A model generated the notes under the pieces. The model did not search any database. It was given only the letters and a program-made list of their open reading frames with translations, and had not been told where the DNA came from. A program made the translations under genes and the position numbers. Shown piece by piece: positions 27,301-36,900 of a stretch of DNA of 64,000 nucleotides. Location: contig OU015649.1 of the NCBI GenBank assembly GCA_907165275.2, positions 7,842,001 through 7,906,000 on the forward strand, in the 5' to 3' direction. Source of the stretch: Zygaena filipendulae (taxonomy: Eukaryota; Arthropoda; Insecta; Lepidoptera; Zygaenidae). Position 1 is the first letter of the stretch; the number at the start of each line of letters is the position of its first letter.

Positions 27301-29103
27301 TTAAGCAGTGATAATGTAGCATTCAAATGGTAAAAGAATTTTTAAAATCAGTCCAGTACTTTTTAAGCCAATTCGTTACAAACATACTTACATACAAACC
27401 TTTCCTCTTTATAATATTAGTATAGATATAGATTGAACTGTTGATGTGAATCCAATTAAGGGGCATCCATTAATAACGTGAGGTGATTTTGTCTATTTTT
27501 TCCTTAATCTCACATGAGATTTGTCAAAACGCGAGAGAGTATATTTTAGTGAAGAAACATTTCTTATTTAACCGATTTTTCTCGCAATTTTACACTGAAT
27601 CTTCCAGAAAAAAACTAGGTACTGTATCTACTGAGGCCCTGAGGCCTCTTCCCCACGTGCGATTGAGTAATGTTTGACTCGACCCCCCCAAACACCTCAG
27701 GTTCTCTGAACGATGAACTGTAAATATATGCAAATACTCACTTGTACTTATCCAAAATGCAAACAGCTTTTGGATGTCCTGCACAATAGGATTGGTGTAC
27801 AGATTTAATTTTAGGAGCCCATTGCAAAAATAATCCACCAACTCTTTGATCAGGACCTGTTTTAGTAGCACATTCTTCCAGCAGTGATAAGAACTGTTCA
27901 TGAATTTGCAATACTTCATTTATGTTCCCAGTCAACTGTTTAAATTCATCTCTAGACAGTCTAAAATAAAAAATACAGGGTTACATAATATAGGTTGGGT
28001 AGACTAAATAATTTTATGTTTGTGCTTTAAATCTGTTTATATATTAACTAGCTGTTGTCTGTGGTTTCACCCATAGAAATTTCAGAGATGCCGCAGGAAT
28101 TCTGGGATACAAAGTACTATTATGTCCTTTTCTGTACCCCTGAAAACTTGTATCCAAAATTTCATGAGATTTTACCAGCATTAATTTCAGAGTTCCTGCA
28201 GGAATTCCGGGATAAAAAGTACCCTATGTCCTTCTCTGTACCAGTGACTTCTTCTCTGTACCAGTGACAACATGTGTACAAAATGGTAGAGCTGTTAAGG
28301 TGTGAAAGCACAACAGAGTTACTTTCGCTTTTATAATATTAGTAGGGAGGAAAGCATTAGTACTAACAAAAAGAAGAAAAAGAAGAAAGAATTACATTTA
28401 TTTCTGCACAACATACAAGAATAATAAACAAACATTAAACAAGTGCCTAATCTAAACCCATAGTTATCTTGCATGCTCTGAAGAAAGGGACACCAACTCA
28501 GATTCAGCTAGGAGCAGGTACACCTAGTGCTGGTACTATGCTTTAGTACTTATGCATAGTACCAATACTTTTATTTCCTTTTGAAAATATAAAATGATAC
28601 AAATATGATATGATTGTACAATAAAAAATATTAAATAATATCAGAATATAAAATGGGTCTGAAACTCTTTACTTACATGTCACTCTTCTCTAATGGTATC
28701 AAAAAGTTACTGACAAGTCCTTGCATTTCAGCAACATGAGCTTTTTCTGAGTCAATAATATCTTTGAGCACAACATTACGAAATGCTTGAATTTCCGATG
28801 GTGCTCTAATTGGAGATGTAGTTGCAGAACCGGATGGATCTACTTGTGATAAACATAATAAGTTGTTTGTAGTCATCTTATTGTGGGTGTTACAATACTG
28901 AATAAAATTAATTAATTACCTTTATAATCCGTCACATAATTGCTTGGAAACCATCCAGTAGTTTCACCTAAAGTGCCTTCCCACCATCCTCCCTCTTCTT
29001 TCTGCGTTACAGTTATAATATCACCTTTTTTGAAACATAATTCATCGTTGTTTTTTCCTTTAAATGAATATATCGCTTTAACCAAGCAATTTTCAGTGGT
29101 CAT
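9117..29103 (-). CDS. Pix: Pix / beta-PIX Rho guanine nucleotide exchange factor (whole gene span)
   Basis: This is the insect orthologue of PAK-interacting exchange factor (beta-PIX, ARHGEF7; Drosophila RtGEF/dPix). It is a Rac/Cdc42 exchange factor and a scaffold joining PAK (through SH3) and GIT proteins at focal adhesions and synapses. Coding exons on the minus strand are 29103-28920, 28842-28677, 27960-27742, 26352-26154, 26071-25850, 25767-25555, 25430-23319, 22362-22095, 21387-21187 and 9373-9117. They total 4,041 nt, an exact multiple of three, giving 1,346 residues with no internal stop. Domain order is SH3 (about 5-62), DH (about 77-275), PH (about 285-395), a Ser-rich linker of about 700 residues, a proline-rich LRPAPPLRP box, the GIT-binding segment (about 1238-1260) and a C-terminal coiled coil (about 1292-1340). 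There is no N-terminal calponin-homology domain in the window. Vertebrate beta-PIX is about half as long, and the extra length is the exon-7 linker. Introns carry many transposons; the longest, about 11.8 kb, precedes the coiled-coil exon. Confidence 0.93.
10617..10776. mobile_element. 160-bp MITE with about 45-bp inverted ends
   Basis: The left end has TTGACAATCTACAATCGTTA and GTATAGAAAAC. The right end has GTTTTCTATGCGTTAACAAT and TGTAGATTGTTAACTTGG, in inverted order. It lies in the long Pix intron. Confidence 0.8.
11260..11690 (-). mobile_element. MITE family A, full copy (about 430 bp)
   Basis: The ends GTAAAATTAGTTGCAAATAT and ATATTTGCAGCTAATTTTAC are inverted repeats, and similarity extends about 10 bp further out. 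The interior has a GC-rich segment (GCGAGCGACGCATCAGCTGT). Reverse-complemented, the copy aligns with 3045-3336 nearly throughout, including GTGAGCTACGT and ATTGTGTACCTTGTGAATG. It lies in the long Pix intron. Confidence 0.82.
12000..13640. other. Pix intron, no gene seen
   Basis: AT-rich sequence with small palindromes: TCACATTTTATATAAAAATGTGA near 12577 and CGCTGCAATT...AATTGCAGCG at 12667-12720. The short frames have no recognisable similarity. Confidence 0.55.
13645..13975 (+). mobile_element. Helitron-like copy (subfamily with CGAGCTTCGCTCGTAGCGCC start)
   Basis: It starts GGCGACCGAGCTTCGCTCGT, includes AAACGACGTTTTCTAAAAAT and ends GAAACCCCGTGAGTCAGCTA then GTATT. Its 5' two-thirds recurs at 34534-34745. 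Confidence 0.75.
15520..15875. mobile_element. Probable MITE, about 350 bp
   Basis: GATGTCCAAAAGTAAAATTT near 15522 and its inverted partner AAGTTTTACTTTTGGACGTC near 15850 form inverted ends of about 30 bp with a few mismatches. The interior is non-coding. No target duplication was fixed. Confidence 0.6.
17440..17560 (-). repeat. SINE body fragment
   Basis: It shares CTATAAGCTTGTGTC, GGAAACCAAGCAAA and TAGTATATACT-like words with the SINE at 47390-47652; the pol III boxes are absent. It lies in the Pix intron. Confidence 0.6.
18248..18762 (-). CDS. Pix: Probable alternative terminal exon of Pix (Ser/Arg-rich C-terminus)
   Basis: This GC-rich open stretch lies inside the 11.8-kb intron between exons 9 and 11. 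From an acceptor GTGAATTAG| at 18762 it continues the exon-9 phase (one base + AT) and stays open for 171 codons to TGA at 18248. It contains [38 protein letters not shown] and [21 protein letters not shown] see no good donor near its end, so I read it as a terminal exon. Exons 1-9 plus this one total 4,299 nt, an exact multiple of three (1,432 residues). A stronger-looking acceptor 8 bp upstream (TCTTTTAG) would give an immediate stop in this phase, so the precise 5' edge is uncertain. Vertebrate beta2-PIX likewise swaps the coiled coil for a serine-rich tail. Identity as a Pix exon is inferred from phase, composition and position. Confidence 0.6.
18765..20380. other. Pix intron, nothing recognised
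   Basis: AT-rich, with no long frame, repeat family or motif that I can support. Confidence 0.5.
20385..20635. mobile_element. MITE family B, copy 1
   Basis: Inverted ends are TTAGTCCGTCAGTTAGAAAA and GTAATCTACACGGCGAACTAA-like sequence, with AATAATAGACACGTAT opposite ATACGTGTCCAATATTTTTT. Internal TGACGTCAACGTCACG is a near-palindrome with a CRE-type TGACGTCA. A second copy is at 44155-44712. It lies in the Pix intron. Confidence 0.72.
21187..21387 (-). CDS. Pix: Pix exon 9: proline box and GIT-binding segment
   Basis: The acceptor AAATTCCAG| joins in phase 1. The exon begins [18 protein letters not shown], which matches the [14 protein letters not shown] box of vertebrate beta-PIX almost residue for residue; that match fixes the otherwise weak acceptor. 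It continues to [20 protein letters not shown], the conserved core of the GIT-binding region. The donor TTCCG|GTAAGT leaves one base. That phase fits both the coiled-coil exon at 9373 and the alternative exon at 18762. Confidence 0.92.
22095..22362 (-). CDS. Pix: Pix exon 8: Ser/Gln-rich linker
   Basis: The acceptor is GTTTTCACAG| and the donor AATAAAG|GTGAGA. The exon begins [20 protein letters not shown] and has low-complexity Ser/Gln/His-rich sequence, then [17 protein letters not shown]. It has no recognised domain and is placed by frame continuity between exons 7 and 9. The ATG at its start could also serve as an internal promoter start, but nothing else supports that. Confidence 0.8.
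22470..22625 (+). mobile_element. MITE fragment, same family as 62618-62853
   Basis: The left end GATAAGGAATAACATGTTAA and the centre (TTATTGAGAGTTATAGAACG) are intact. The right inverted end is missing after about 22625. It lies in the intron between Pix exons 7 and 8, next to exon 8. Confidence 0.7.
23319..25430 (-). CDS. Pix: Pix exon 7: long Ser-rich linker in one 2.1-kb exon
   Basis: The acceptor TGTTACATAG| joins in phase 0 to [20 protein letters not shown]. About 700 residues follow with no stop. The first 60 contain a basic, probably helical stretch ([20 protein letters not shown]). Next come an acidic run ([20 protein letters not shown]), a Cys pair cluster (CECCNRSLC) and late Pro/Arg-rich sequence ([12 protein letters not shown]). 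No folded domain is recognisable. Two phase-0 donors exist near the end: TTTT|GTAAAG after 23319 and ACA|GTAATT after 23310. Both allow in-frame joining to exon 8. Without splicing the frame runs to a stop at 23268, so a truncated isoform is possible. The donors are weak, so the 3' edge is uncertain by a few residues. Confidence 0.85.
25555..25767 (-). CDS. Pix: Pix exon 6: end of the PH domain
   Basis: The acceptor is AACTTTTTAG| and the donor CCTCAT|GTAAGT, both in phase 0. It reads [20 protein letters not shown], then [17 protein letters not shown], and closes with the C-terminal PH helix [14 protein letters not shown]. The pattern is that of beta-PIX (K-L-x-D, NAFEISG, EW/NWVxxLQK). Confidence 0.92.
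25850..26071 (-). CDS. Pix: Pix exon 5: DH-PH linker and PH domain start
   Basis: The acceptor is TTATATAG| and the donor GAG|GTAAAA, both in phase 0. The exon encodes the basic linker [11 protein letters not shown] and PH-domain strands including [13 protein letters not shown] and [20 protein letters not shown]. These match the beta-PIX PH domain in order and spacing. Confidence 0.92.
26154..26352 (-). CDS. Pix: Pix exon 4: DH domain, C-terminal part
   Basis: The acceptor is TTTTCCACAG| and the donor is ATTGCT|GTAAGT (phase 0). The exon contains [19 protein letters not shown], the most conserved DH helix of the PIX family, which contacts the GTPase switch regions. It is followed by [20 protein letters not shown]. 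Confidence 0.93.
26434..26655 (-). mobile_element. Helitron-like copy in Pix intron 3
   Basis: An inverted end ACTAGCTGTGACCCGCGGTT starts the copy. It continues through TCGGAATTCCCACAGGAATT, CAATTGGTTCAGCCGTTTCA and CAGACAGACAGA. Confidence 0.75.
26771..27425 (-). mobile_element. Head-to-tail array of Helitron-like units in Pix intron 3
   Basis: Four units start at about 26771, 26944, 27118 and 27228, each with GAGTTCCCG-CGGGAATT-CGGGATAAA, AGTACC, and CACT..AGCTTCTTATAAGTGAA. The last ends CTTTATAATATTAGTATAGA, the 5' terminus of the family. Confidence 0.75.
27742..27960 (-). CDS. Pix: Pix exon 3: DH domain, middle part
   Basis: The acceptor TTTATTTTAG| and donor TACAA|GTGAGT bound an exon reading [20 protein letters not shown] and later [16 protein letters not shown]. 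Both stretches fit the beta-PIX DH domain closely, including a conserved RVGGLFL segment. The DH domain catalyses nucleotide exchange on Rac/Cdc42. Confidence 0.92.
28046..28345 (-). mobile_element. Helitron-like copy in Pix intron 2
   Basis: It starts ACTAGCTGTTGTCTGTGGTT and has two GC-rich repeats (AATTCTGGGATACAAAGTAC and AATTCCGGGATAAAAAGTAC), then CTTTTATAATATTAGTAG. It looks like a partial dimer. Confidence 0.7.
28677..28842 (-). CDS. Pix: Pix exon 2: start of the DH domain
   Basis: The acceptor is TATCACAAG| and the donor is GACAT|GTAAGT. The exon encodes the SH3-DH linker and the first DH helix, with the typical sequence [20 protein letters not shown]. Two bases are left at the donor and complete an ATA codon with exon 3, giving EKSDILSRDEF. 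Confidence 0.9.
28920..29103 (-). CDS. Pix: Pix exon 1: start codon and SH3 domain
   Basis: The exon begins with ATG at 29103 in the context AAAAATGACC. It encodes an SH3 domain with the expected ALYDF-like (KAIYSFKG), acidic-loop ([11 protein letters not shown]), GGWWEG and WFPSNYV motifs. In PIX proteins this domain binds an atypical proline motif in PAK kinases. The donor is AAAG|GTAATT, with one base left over. It joins exon 2 across a 77-bp intron to read DYK-V-DPSGS. Confidence 0.92.
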
Positions 29104-29535
29104 TTTTCCAGAATACTTGCACCATATTATGTGGCACCTACAAATAATGACACCAATTAAAACAATTAATACGTTTAAATATTACACATACTAAATTCCT
29201 ATCGATGTTACAAGAATTTTTAAATTTAGGAAATCTTTCAGTAGTATATTCGAGACCATTTCCTGTCAGTGGCTGTAAGTGCTGATAAAAACTTTTACAA
29301 TTAAACACTAACACACACTGGAGACTGAGTTCATGAGAAACGATTCAAATTATCGTAAAAATAATTCATATTCATTTAATTTATGTTTAGACTTACTATT
29401 TCACTAAAATTGTCTACATCGCATCGACACCTTAGGTTCCAAAAATAAATATTTCCACAAATTAACTAGAGAGTAGAGTCACAGTAGAGTGAAGATTACG
29501 CTTGTTGGAAAACACAAACTACTTAGTTGGAAAAG

Positions 29536-29565
29536 TATCGATATTTTTAATTAAAAATATCGATA
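29536..29565. promoter_or_regulatory. Palindrome with two DRE (TATCGATA) motifs upstream of Pix
   Basis: A perfect 28-nt palindrome (29537-29564) carries TATCGATA at 29536-29543 and again at 29558-29565. TATCGATA is the DNA replication-related element bound by DREF in insect housekeeping promoters. The site lies about 430 bp upstream of the Pix start codon and 1.35 kb upstream of the divergent ASB gene. It is a plausible core-promoter element of Pix; related but imperfect ATCGAT motifs recur up to 29940. Confidence 0.45.
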
Positions 29566-29974
29566 TTGAGCCGATATAATATTTTGATCATATCAAATTC
29601 ATTTTTTTTTTTTATTTATGTAACCAAAGTCATTAAGTCACTGGTTTGCCTATTATTTAGAAAACAGCTTGTTTGTTTTTATTGCCTAATAAAAAGGAAT
29701 AAGTTGATAAAAATACCTTCATTTATTCAGATTTTTTTACATTCAAATACTGTACATTTTATATAATTTATTATTGAAAATATTGAGCTTAATACACTAT
29801 TATTTTTTTAATTTAAAATCTTTTGAAAATTTGACCGATATATCCATAATATTTTTCCCTCAATATAATATCGATGTCAATATTGATATCAATAAGTTAT
29901 TTATATAGAAGTAATAAACTAAAACTACAACATCGATATTTTTTTACTCGCGACATCTATATTCAAACATAGGA

Positions 29975-30765
29975 TAGACTTTTTTTATTAAATTTTCCCC
30001 AATAGGGAAGGCAAAGAAAGATAAGTCTATACAGCCAATTCAATAGTATTTTTCTTCTTCTGAAGTTATTTACATCGAAATGCATTGGTGAGATGCATTT
30101 CGATGCTTTAGCGGAACTGTTGGCAGCAACTCTTCACAGTTGAACCTTAATAGGACGCTCTGTGGGAAGTTGTATAGTCAAACGACAACCTCACGATGAA
30201 CTTATACGCCCTTTTTCATCTTATTTCACTGTTTCCACACATTGTAGTTGGTAGTATAGACAGGTACTCTTTTTTTAATGCGCAATGTCCATGGAGTAGA
30301 AGAATTTGAACGTGGAACTGGAATGGTTGTCGGCATGACGACAAACAGAGAATATTACTTAACTGATTTGAGGCTTTTAGCGGGATTTTAGCAGTGACGG
30401 ATGTCACGACGTTTTATTTCTTTGTTTTGTAAATTAGTTTATCGTGATTAATATTGTGTGAATGTGGTGGATTTTGCATAATAGTGATCCATTCGTGATG
30501 AACAGTGAACAATGAAAATTAAATGGGGCGTTCATCGGGAGGTTATCTTTTTACTATACAACTTCCCACAGAGAATCCTATTAAGGTTCAACTGTGAAGA
30601 GTTGCTGTCAAAAGTTCCGATAAAGCATCGACATGCATCTCACAAATGCATTTCGATGTAAATAACTTCAGAAGAAGAAAAATACTACTGAATTTGCTGT
30701 ATAGTCTTACTTCCTTTGTCTTCCCCATCGGGGTAAATTTAACAAAAAAAAATCAGCTGATTTGA
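29975..30765. mobile_element. Foldback element, about 790 bp, between Pix and ASB
   Basis: The left arm (29975-30235) and right arm (about 30463-30765) are inverted copies. Shared words include ATTTCGATGC, CTTCACAGTTGAACCTTAAT, GGGAAGTTGTATAGT, CTTCTTCTGAAGTTATTTAC and terminal TTTCCCCAATAGGGAAGGCA / TGTCTTCCCCATCGGGGTAAA. Terminal palindromic CCCC...GGGG tips resemble other foldback repeats here. It fills most of the intergenic space between the divergent genes. Confidence 0.82.
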
Positions 30766-30913
30766 CGATTTGACATTACGTTGTTGACTGCTGTTGACAG
30801 TTGACACTTGACAGTGACGATATATGGAAATTGGAAATAAAAAAAAAAATTGTGAGGGTATAATAATTTATCATTAAGTTGAAAATGAAATTTGAAATAT
30901 CCTGATTAAAACG

Positions 30914-30992
30914 ATGGAGCACGTAGTTAACCAATTATCTCGAGCTGTTCGTCGAGAGGATAAAGATGCTGTCGTAGCATTATTGTCTGAAG
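30914..30992 (+). CDS. ASB exon 1 (start codon)
   Basis: The ATG sits in the context AAAACGATGGAG; the exon encodes 26 residues with an N-terminal ankyrin-like helix and ends TCTGAAG|GTATAT in phase 1. There is no upstream in-frame ATG within the adjoining sequence. Confidence 0.85.
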
Positions 30993-33900
30993 GTATATTC
31001 TAAATATTGCCACAAGTCACCCTATTAACTTATTTTTTTTTAATGAATTCAAGAATATGAACATTTCAATATAGACTGATCTTTGATCTAATATTATACC
31101 TTTATTAATAGAAATAATATTGCTTAGATACTGTTTCTATTAATTACACGTAAAGAAAAAAAAAAACAATTATTACACGTAAAGTTTCTACTATAAACTT
31201 ACAACTAATAAAAAATGTATCATAAACATTGTTATGATACATACCAGACAACTAGATTCTGAGCAAACTCAAATATACCCTTATGCTGCAATCGAACTTG
31301 CTGTACAGTATGTAACAGTACTGCCTTTTTATTAATTTAGTGATTATATTATTACTTATTCCTTCAACAAAAAATGTATGTGGTACAAAAAATGTGTTTA
31401 GTGGATTGTGCTGAATACCTACTGCTAACAACAATGCATGCGGTTAGGGCTGCCATCCGTCCGGGTTTCCCTGGATTTGTCCTAGTTTACAGGGTGTCCA
31501 GGGAGTGTCAGGGCGGGCTTTCATTTGTAGTCTGGGTTTGAATTTTTGTAGTTTTTGGTCTCCGACTCGCACACCAAATGAGTGGGTAGGAAAGGTTTCT
31601 TTCTTTCTTTCTTTGTAGGTAGGTATATTTGTTATTAAATTTATGTTTTAAGAAATAGTTACGTGAGACTTAGTCGCTACAACTTAAAGAAGTTCCTGTT
31701 TCGTTGCTTTACTTTTAGAAATTTATTTAGCTTAACTTTCTTTAAGATATTTTATGTTGAAAATACTGTTGTCTTGTCCGGGTTCTGAGCTCCAAAATCC
31801 GGGGACTGTACCCTTTTTGTCCTGGTTGCCAAATTTTACAGATGGCAACCCTACATGCAGTAAATATTTTGGTATTCAAAATAAATAAATTTCTTGTGAG
31901 TTGTTCCAGGATGCAATCCTAATGAAGATGCAGCCCATGGTATGTCACCCTTGGGAGAAGCTGCCAGGAACGGAAATATAGAAATACTCAAACTGCTGCT
32001 TGTTGCTTGTCAAGAAACAGAGCCAGTGAACAGTTTAGTACCCCATAGTAGTCAAGTAAAACGGCGTAAATTAAATCTAATTTGTAATTGTGATGAAACT
32101 GGAAAATGCAGCGGTGGACCCATTAAAGAAACCTCTAAGAGATCATACAAAAATCAAGGTTACTATGTATTTAATTACCACGAGCCAACAAATCTTGGGA
32201 ACAGGAGCCCAAATTTAACTTCACCCTCAAGTCCATCTTTATCACTAGAGGAACTTGAATGGGATGAAGAGTTAGGAAATGTTGCACCGATTACTTGTGA
32301 AGATGAAACATGCACAGCTTTATATAAGTAAGTCTCATTTTAAGGTAAAGTTGGTTATTGATAAGGTACTTATGTAAAATTTATGTTAAAAAGAGCAATT
32401 TGAAATCAAAAGTGGTAGCTTTTGGTAGAAAATAATAATAATGAAGCACTTTTCCAACAATAGTTAAATTAACGTTATTAAATGCTTCCAACATTTCTTT
32501 TTGCATACTGCAACTATAGGTAAGTGCTTTGCTACATTCCCCTTCAACAGATTTTAGTAATATTTTGGTTCGTTTTACTCATATTCTATTTTCATGTAAT
32601 TGAAAAATACTTTTTAATAAGTTCATTTCTAAATTCGTTTTTTATAGATGGTATGCGAAAATATTAGAAAATTCAGGAGCAGTATTAGAGTCTGCAGCAG
32701 TGCTGAATCAGAAGTCCCAGGCAGAATATGGTGTGAACCATGAAGATGCTTTTGGCCGAATAGCACTGTTTTATGCAGCATCACAGGGTCATAATGAAGC
32801 AGTTAAACTTTTATTGGATGCTGGTAGGATAAAACTTGAATAATTACTTTCTCTGCATAGGTATCATTACATAGTATAAAACAAAGTTGCTTCCCGCTGT
32901 CTGTCCCTATGTATGCTTAGATCTTTTAAACTAGGTTTATATCTATATTTTATCCTAGAATTACTGCGGGAACTCCGAAATGACTGCAGGTGAAACCACA
33001 GGGGCACAACTAGTTTAGTAAAAAACAAATTTGCAGTCTGTGTCCGTTTGTCTATTTAGTTTTAATAAACTATCGATGTAATTCAGTATCTATGTAAAAG
33101 ATTTGTAATTTAGATGCAATTTTTACTATCCTTTATGGAGTTTCTATGTTTAAGATACTTACATTCTAATTAAAGTACCTATAGAATAGGAGATAATAGT
33201 AATAATTCAATAAATAATAATAAATTCAATAAATGCACCTACCTACCTACCACCTACCCCATTCTACGTGCGTGATCCATTTTTAACCGACTTCCAAAAA
33301 GGAGGAGGTTCTATGTTCGATTGTATGTATGTTTTTTTTAACTATTTTTAAGACTAGTAGATACCTATTTCAAAATGAACGACTTTTATTGGTGTGATAG
33401 ATATCACCTTGAGAGCTTTGTTAATTATTTTTTGTGTGTAATTTAAAATAACTTTCTTTATGATTTTTAGGTTCTAAATTAAACACAATCTGTTCGGACG
33501 GTCTAACACCATTACTGGTGGCAGTTATGAATAACCAAATTAAAGTTACTAAAACGCTAGTAAAAGCAGGCTCTCAAGTCAACTTTAAAACATATGACAA
33601 GATGGCACCTCTTCATATCGCTGCTTCAAAAGGTTATTTTGATATAGTGAGTAATGGTAACTCCAAAATTACTATCTGTCCCCCGCGGTAATTTCGGAGC
33701 TCCCGCGGGAATTCCGGGATAATAAGTAGGTACCCTATGTCCTTCTCTGTACCTCTGAGCATGTATACAAAATTTCATGATGATCAGTTGAGTCATTAAG
33801 GCCTGAAAGCATTTACAAACAAACAAACTAACTCACTTTCGCATTTACAATATTAGTAAAAATTTGTAATATTTAAGTCTTTATATATCTTTTGTAAATA

Positions 33901-36900
33901 TTGAAGTGAGGTTTAATTCTAAAGTAAAAACTAAATTTAAGTACCTACTTCGTTATTCAGGCTTAGTAAAACGCCTTATTCATGTTCCAGTAACGACTTA
34001 TGATTTTGCATAGTAGGTATGTACATATAGATTTACATATATTTTTCCCACTTTTTGACAAAACAGCGATTAATACCTAATTTTTGTTTTAGGTAAAAAT
34101 CCTGGTCAAAAATGGTGCTTGTCTGAATGCAAGGGACATGCACGATCGTACGGCTTTACACCTAGCTATTGTGAACGATCACGCTGACATAGTCGTACAT
34201 TTGGTATCCAACGGTGCCAATATCCATATAGAAGACATGTACGGTAAGAACACTTTTGATCCATACTTTTATGTTGTATGATAAACCTTACGTTGTATTC
34301 AATTATTTTAAAGCTTATTACCTGCCGTTCCATCTGCATATTACGGGATACCCTGGGGAATTCTGATGAGTCTGTATAAAAATATAAAGCAAAGTTATCC
34401 CAAGAGGAGATATTTAAATGTAGAGTTTCAAACAATCGGGCTAATATAATACTAAGAACGCTAACCTATATTTGTATAATGTGAATGTATGTAACTGTAG
34501 ATGATTAAAATATCTAGGTCAATTTATTATCATTTGGCGACCGAGCTTCGCTCGTTGTGTATAGCGCCATCTGTTGTTAAGTAGAAAAGCAGTACCCAAC
34601 ACTCATTTTTCATTGCCTGAAAACACGGATAAAACGACGTTTTCTAAAATGAAAACTAGCTGGTTCGATTAATCGCCCCCGAAACCCTCTGTATACCACA
34701 TTTCATGAAAATCGTTGGAGCCGTTGCCGATATACAATTTATATGTAACTAGCTGACCCCCGCGGTTCCACTCGCGGTAATTTCGGAGTTCCCGCGGGAA
34801 TTACGGGATAAACAGTACCCTATGTAACTCAGAATCACTTCAGCTTCCTATGTATCTAAAATTGAAAGAAATTTCAAAATCGGTTTAGTAGATCCATAGA
34901 TTTCAACCTCACAATCTCTGGAGTTCCCTAAAGTACCCTATGTCACTTAGGATCACTGTAGCTTCTTATAAGTGGAAGAATTATTTAAATCGGTTCAGTA
35001 GCTTCAGAGGTTACCCCTTACATTCTCACAAACACACGAACTCCCAAGCTCCGGAGCTCCCGCAGGAATTCAGGGATAAAAAGTACCCTATATCACTTAG
35101 GATTACTGTAGCTTTCTCAAATTGAAAGAATTTCCAAAATCGGTTCAGTAGATCTAGAGATAGCTGTTCCCCCGTGGTTTTTACCGCGGGAAATTCGGAG
35201 TTCCCGCGGGAATTCCATTTAGATGTCCATGAGCGGCGGTAATCACTTACCATCAGGTGTGCCACCTGCCCGTTTGCCCCCTATGACAAATTTTTTTTTG
35301 GCATTCTGTAATTTCTATAATGTAGGTCCGCCGTAGCGTCAATCGCAATATTGTCACCCCGATGCTGGCAGTATGATTTGTCCACTAGGTAGGTAGGTAG
35401 GCAGAAAAAATACCAAACGGGAATAAAACAATATCGAAAATACTGTAAAGGTATACTATAATATCTATTATTGTGTATATTGGATGTACAACGTGTAACA
35501 AATTTACAAAGGTCTTTTTTTTCCCTAAATCAATGAAAAAATAATTAATTAATATATATTTCAGGTTCCACACCACTTAAAGAAGCTGTTTGTATTAAGA
35601 ATGTAAAAGTGGTAGAGTTGCTCCTATCCTGCGGCGCTAGGATAACACAGCAACATTTTCTTTTACATACTGCTATAGCACAACGGCAGGTATGCCATTA
35701 CATTTTTTTTTAAAAGAATTAATTCACAACGCAACATCTTGTTTTGGCTTAGAATGTCGCGGGTGGTTTCTTTGAAAAGAAGTTATAATACCATTTTCTC
35801 TTCGGCAATTGGCCTAAATATCTAGATAAATACGAAGTTATAATAATTACTAGCTGTGCTCCGCGGTTTCACCCGCGGTAATTTCGGAATTCCCGCCGGA
35901 ATTCCGGGATAAAAAGTACGCTATGTCCTTCTCCTGTACCCCTGACGTGTAGTATGCAAAATTTAAATACTTTTTCCGACATTTCTCTTTCAACAACAAC
36001 TATCGTTATATTTCAACCAATTTACACAAAACCTTGATAAATTATATAGGCTAAACCTTCCTCATTGAAAACTGCTTAAAATGTTGTACATGACGTTTAC
36101 TTTTATACTTTTTTATGTTGGTCTTGTGTGCATTACTTGTTAAATAAAATTAATTAATTAATTAATTAAAATCCATTCAGTAGTTTTTGAGTTTATCGCG
36201 AACAAACAGACAGGCGCGGCAGAGTACTTTGTTTTATAATAAGTAGGTATATAGTGATTCGAATATTTACCGTTGATTATAAATACACTTTTTTTTTTTT
36301 TTTTTAATTTATTATCAATAGGACCACAGACAGGTTAACAATGTTGTATAACATAAATGAACATTTTAGGAACTAAATAATTGCTAACCCTACTTTGATG
36401 GTCTCAGTATTATAAATAATATTCATACAAGTGGAGCTATGTGTATATATCATATAAGAACATAGTTGCTAAATTATTCGCTTGGACAAAATGCTCTCAC
36501 AAAATTTACAACCACCATGGGTCCAAAAACCACAATATTATCTTTAAAAAGCCATTAATGAAGAGTAGTAGGTATAAACTCTCGTACATAACCGATCATA
36601 ACCGATCGCCCTACGGAACATAGCCTTGGGATCAGATAAATCTGCAATCGGGAATATGCGGGGAATAAAATTTTCTAATACAATTCAAATATTACAAAGA
36701 TGTACCTAATATACTTATGATGATGATTAATTTATTCCAAATAACAATAAGGGTTGACATGTGTTACGCTTACCAGTGAAGAAAGCCGAGGACTTAGTAA
36801 TGTACATACCTATCAATCTGTTATTGCACATTTGAGCACCTTTATAATTTCAGACCGGTAGGTACCAGCACTCGAAGCGAATATGTCAATCGAATTAAAT

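Noticed and set aside
26434..27430. CRISPR-like array of regularly spaced repeats
   Set aside because: The units are 110-200 bp, diverged, end in the Helitron-type CTAGT motif and lie in an insect intron.
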